Source: Ancistrus triradiatus (taxonomy: Eukaryota; Chordata; Actinopteri; Siluriformes; Loricariidae). Taken from it: a stretch of DNA of 64,000 bases. The translations under genes were made by a program, and so were the position numbers. Where the stretch lies: assembly GCA_025084515.1 (NCBI GenBank), contig JAJAGP010000096.1, forward strand, positions 186,001 through 250,000. Direction: 5' to 3'. The notes under the pieces are model-generated. The model was not told the origin of the DNA and did not search any database. It saw nothing but the letters and a program-made list of their open reading frames with translations. Shown in pieces: positions 62,670-64,000 of this stretch (position 1 is its first letter; each line of letters opens with the position of its first letter).

Positions 62670-64000
62670 GTGTTTTGAACATTGTTCCTGTATAACGAAT
62701 CGAACGTCGGGGGTTGTGATCAGGCAAAGCTACAACCACTTTCTTTTAATAACCTTGAAACCTAATTGAAACAAAGCACTTCCCCCAGAGTGTGGTTTGT
62801 TGTTCTATTAATTACCAGTTCAGCTGGTGAGCACCGCTCTGATGCCCAGTGTTCGTCATGTTATCACTGGCTTAACTTTATTCCCTGGTTTCTTAAGATG
62901 AGTGGCATTAATTCTGGCTCTGGGTCATGCAGGCTGTCATTATCATTACGAAATGTCTTCTTTTAAGTATTTATTCAGAAAACATGAACAATTAACAATC
63001 CAGTTAAATTATAACTGCAGTAAAAAAAAGAAGGCATCGATCAGAAAGACTGGACAGTGGAGATTAGTAATAGCGAAAGCTCGAACGGACAGTTTGCAAA
63101 AACTACAACTTGCCTGACTTAATTCGCCCTGCTTCTACTTTTTGTCAGCATGGGGCCTGATTTCAAAATTAAAACCTAGCTTTATTAGGTCAGAGCCCAG
63201 ACTACCTTAAAATGCAGATTTGGATTCAGCCAAATGTAAAACCTGGAACCGGACAACCTGAAAAAGTGGATCTGGGTTTGGTGAAAAGCAATACATGGAA
63301 TGAGACTTTCTATAAAAGGCAGATCTGAATTCAGTAGAAAGTAAAACACAGAACCAAAGCTGGCCAAATGTAAAACTTGGTACTGGACTACCTAAGAAAG
63401 TGGATCCGGATTCAGCAAAAAGTGAAATCTGGAACCAGACTTGAAGCATAACCCAATACTGGACTATCTTTAAAAAAAAAAACCAAAAAACCTGATCCTG
63501 ATTCGGTAAGAAGTAAAACCTGGAACCAAATTACACAGACTGTTTTACTGCTGCACTTTTTCAGTCCCCCACGTACGAGAGTAAGCTTTGAGTTTTTGTT
63601 TAAAACAAACACTCCCATAATTGGTAGTTATTTTTGACTTTCCAGACTCCCAGCCCGACCTCTGAGTAGTTTGCATGTTGTTTTTGGATGGGTTATCTTT
63701 GCATTAGGTCAACTGGCATCTCTAAAGTGTTCCAGTCTGGGGGGTGGGGTGTACTTGTACGTGCCCTGCAATGAACTGACGTTAGATTGGAGGATCTGAT
63801 GGTATTAAGAGGCTGGAAGGTTTGTATGGGGTAATTATTAGTGTAAATACTATGAAAATATATATTAGAAAGGACAGATCAGAGGGGATGGAATGTAGAA
63901 TACTTTTGGCTAAGTGGCCAAATGAAGGAATGAAATAAAATAAAATAATAATCACCTGACATTTCAAAATGTGTTCTAAAAAACACGTCTACTTATGTAT
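62670..64000. other. Sequence downstream of ric1
   Basis: Apart from the degenerate minisatellite, no exon of a neighbouring gene is visible on either strand up to the window edge. Confidence 0.4.
63195..63535 (+). repeat. Degenerate minisatellite of about 55-70-base units
   Basis: The phrases CAGATTTGGATTCAGC, GTGGATCTGGGTTTGG, GGCAGATCTGAATTCAG, GTGGATCCGGATTCAGC and CTGATCCTGATTCGG recur, each followed by AAAAGTAAAACCTGGAACC or a variant and ACTACCT. Five or so units with strong divergence. Confidence 0.7.

Noticed and set aside
63195..63535. CRISPR array
   Set aside because: Repeats are imperfect, without constant-length unique spacers, and the sequence is clearly eukaryotic.

Overview
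This is an intron-rich, strongly repeat-laden vertebrate nuclear sequence, almost certainly from a ray-finned fish. The evidence is GT-AG introns, numerous decayed Tc1/mariner copies, tRNA-derived SINEs of the kind common in teleosts, an L2/Rex1-like LINE fragment and many (TG)n tracts. An ostariophysan such as a catfish fits the repeat mix, but that is a guess. Three protein-coding genes are recognised, all on the + strand.

Layout. (1) 1-10255: the 3' half of a CD36-superfamily gene closest to scarb2 (LIMP-2). Six coding exons are visible, from the luminal domain to the C-terminal tail, and the earlier exons lie left of the window. (2) 14.8-17.6 kb: a complete C18orf32 (UPF0729) homologue of 77 residues in two coding exons, probably with a non-coding first exon near 14881. 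(3) 20.6-62.65 kb: a complete ric1 gene (RAB6A-GEF complex partner 1). I resolve 26 coding exons whose phases all agree, giving 1419 residues, plus a compact promoter (ETS-like, GC box, CCAAT, TATA-like, YY1-like) and a 3' UTR of about 2.6 kb. Intron 1 (6.2 kb) and intron 2 (15.2 kb) carry most of the repeats.

The rest is mainly transposon sediment: at least six Tc1-like relics, two of one family inside ric1 in opposite orientation; a hAT-type miniature element with a perfect 8-bp target duplication; a MITE-like repeat split by a Tc1 insertion; a TIR-bounded family present three times, once in the ric1 3' UTR; SINEs; an L2/Rex1-like LINE end abutting the ric1 promoter; hairpins; and minisatellites. 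None of the transposases is intact.

The three genes do not form a pathway. All three products act in or with membranes (lysosome or endosome, ER or lipid droplet, Golgi), but that looks coincidental. I found no convincing undescribed system. The best leads are a roughly 60-bp microinversion inside a Tc1 relic, a duplicated SINE-Tc1 composite in ric1 intron 2, opposed Tc1 copies flanking ric1 exons 5-15, a scarb2-like tail with no dileucine lysosomal signal, and uORFs in the ric1 leader.
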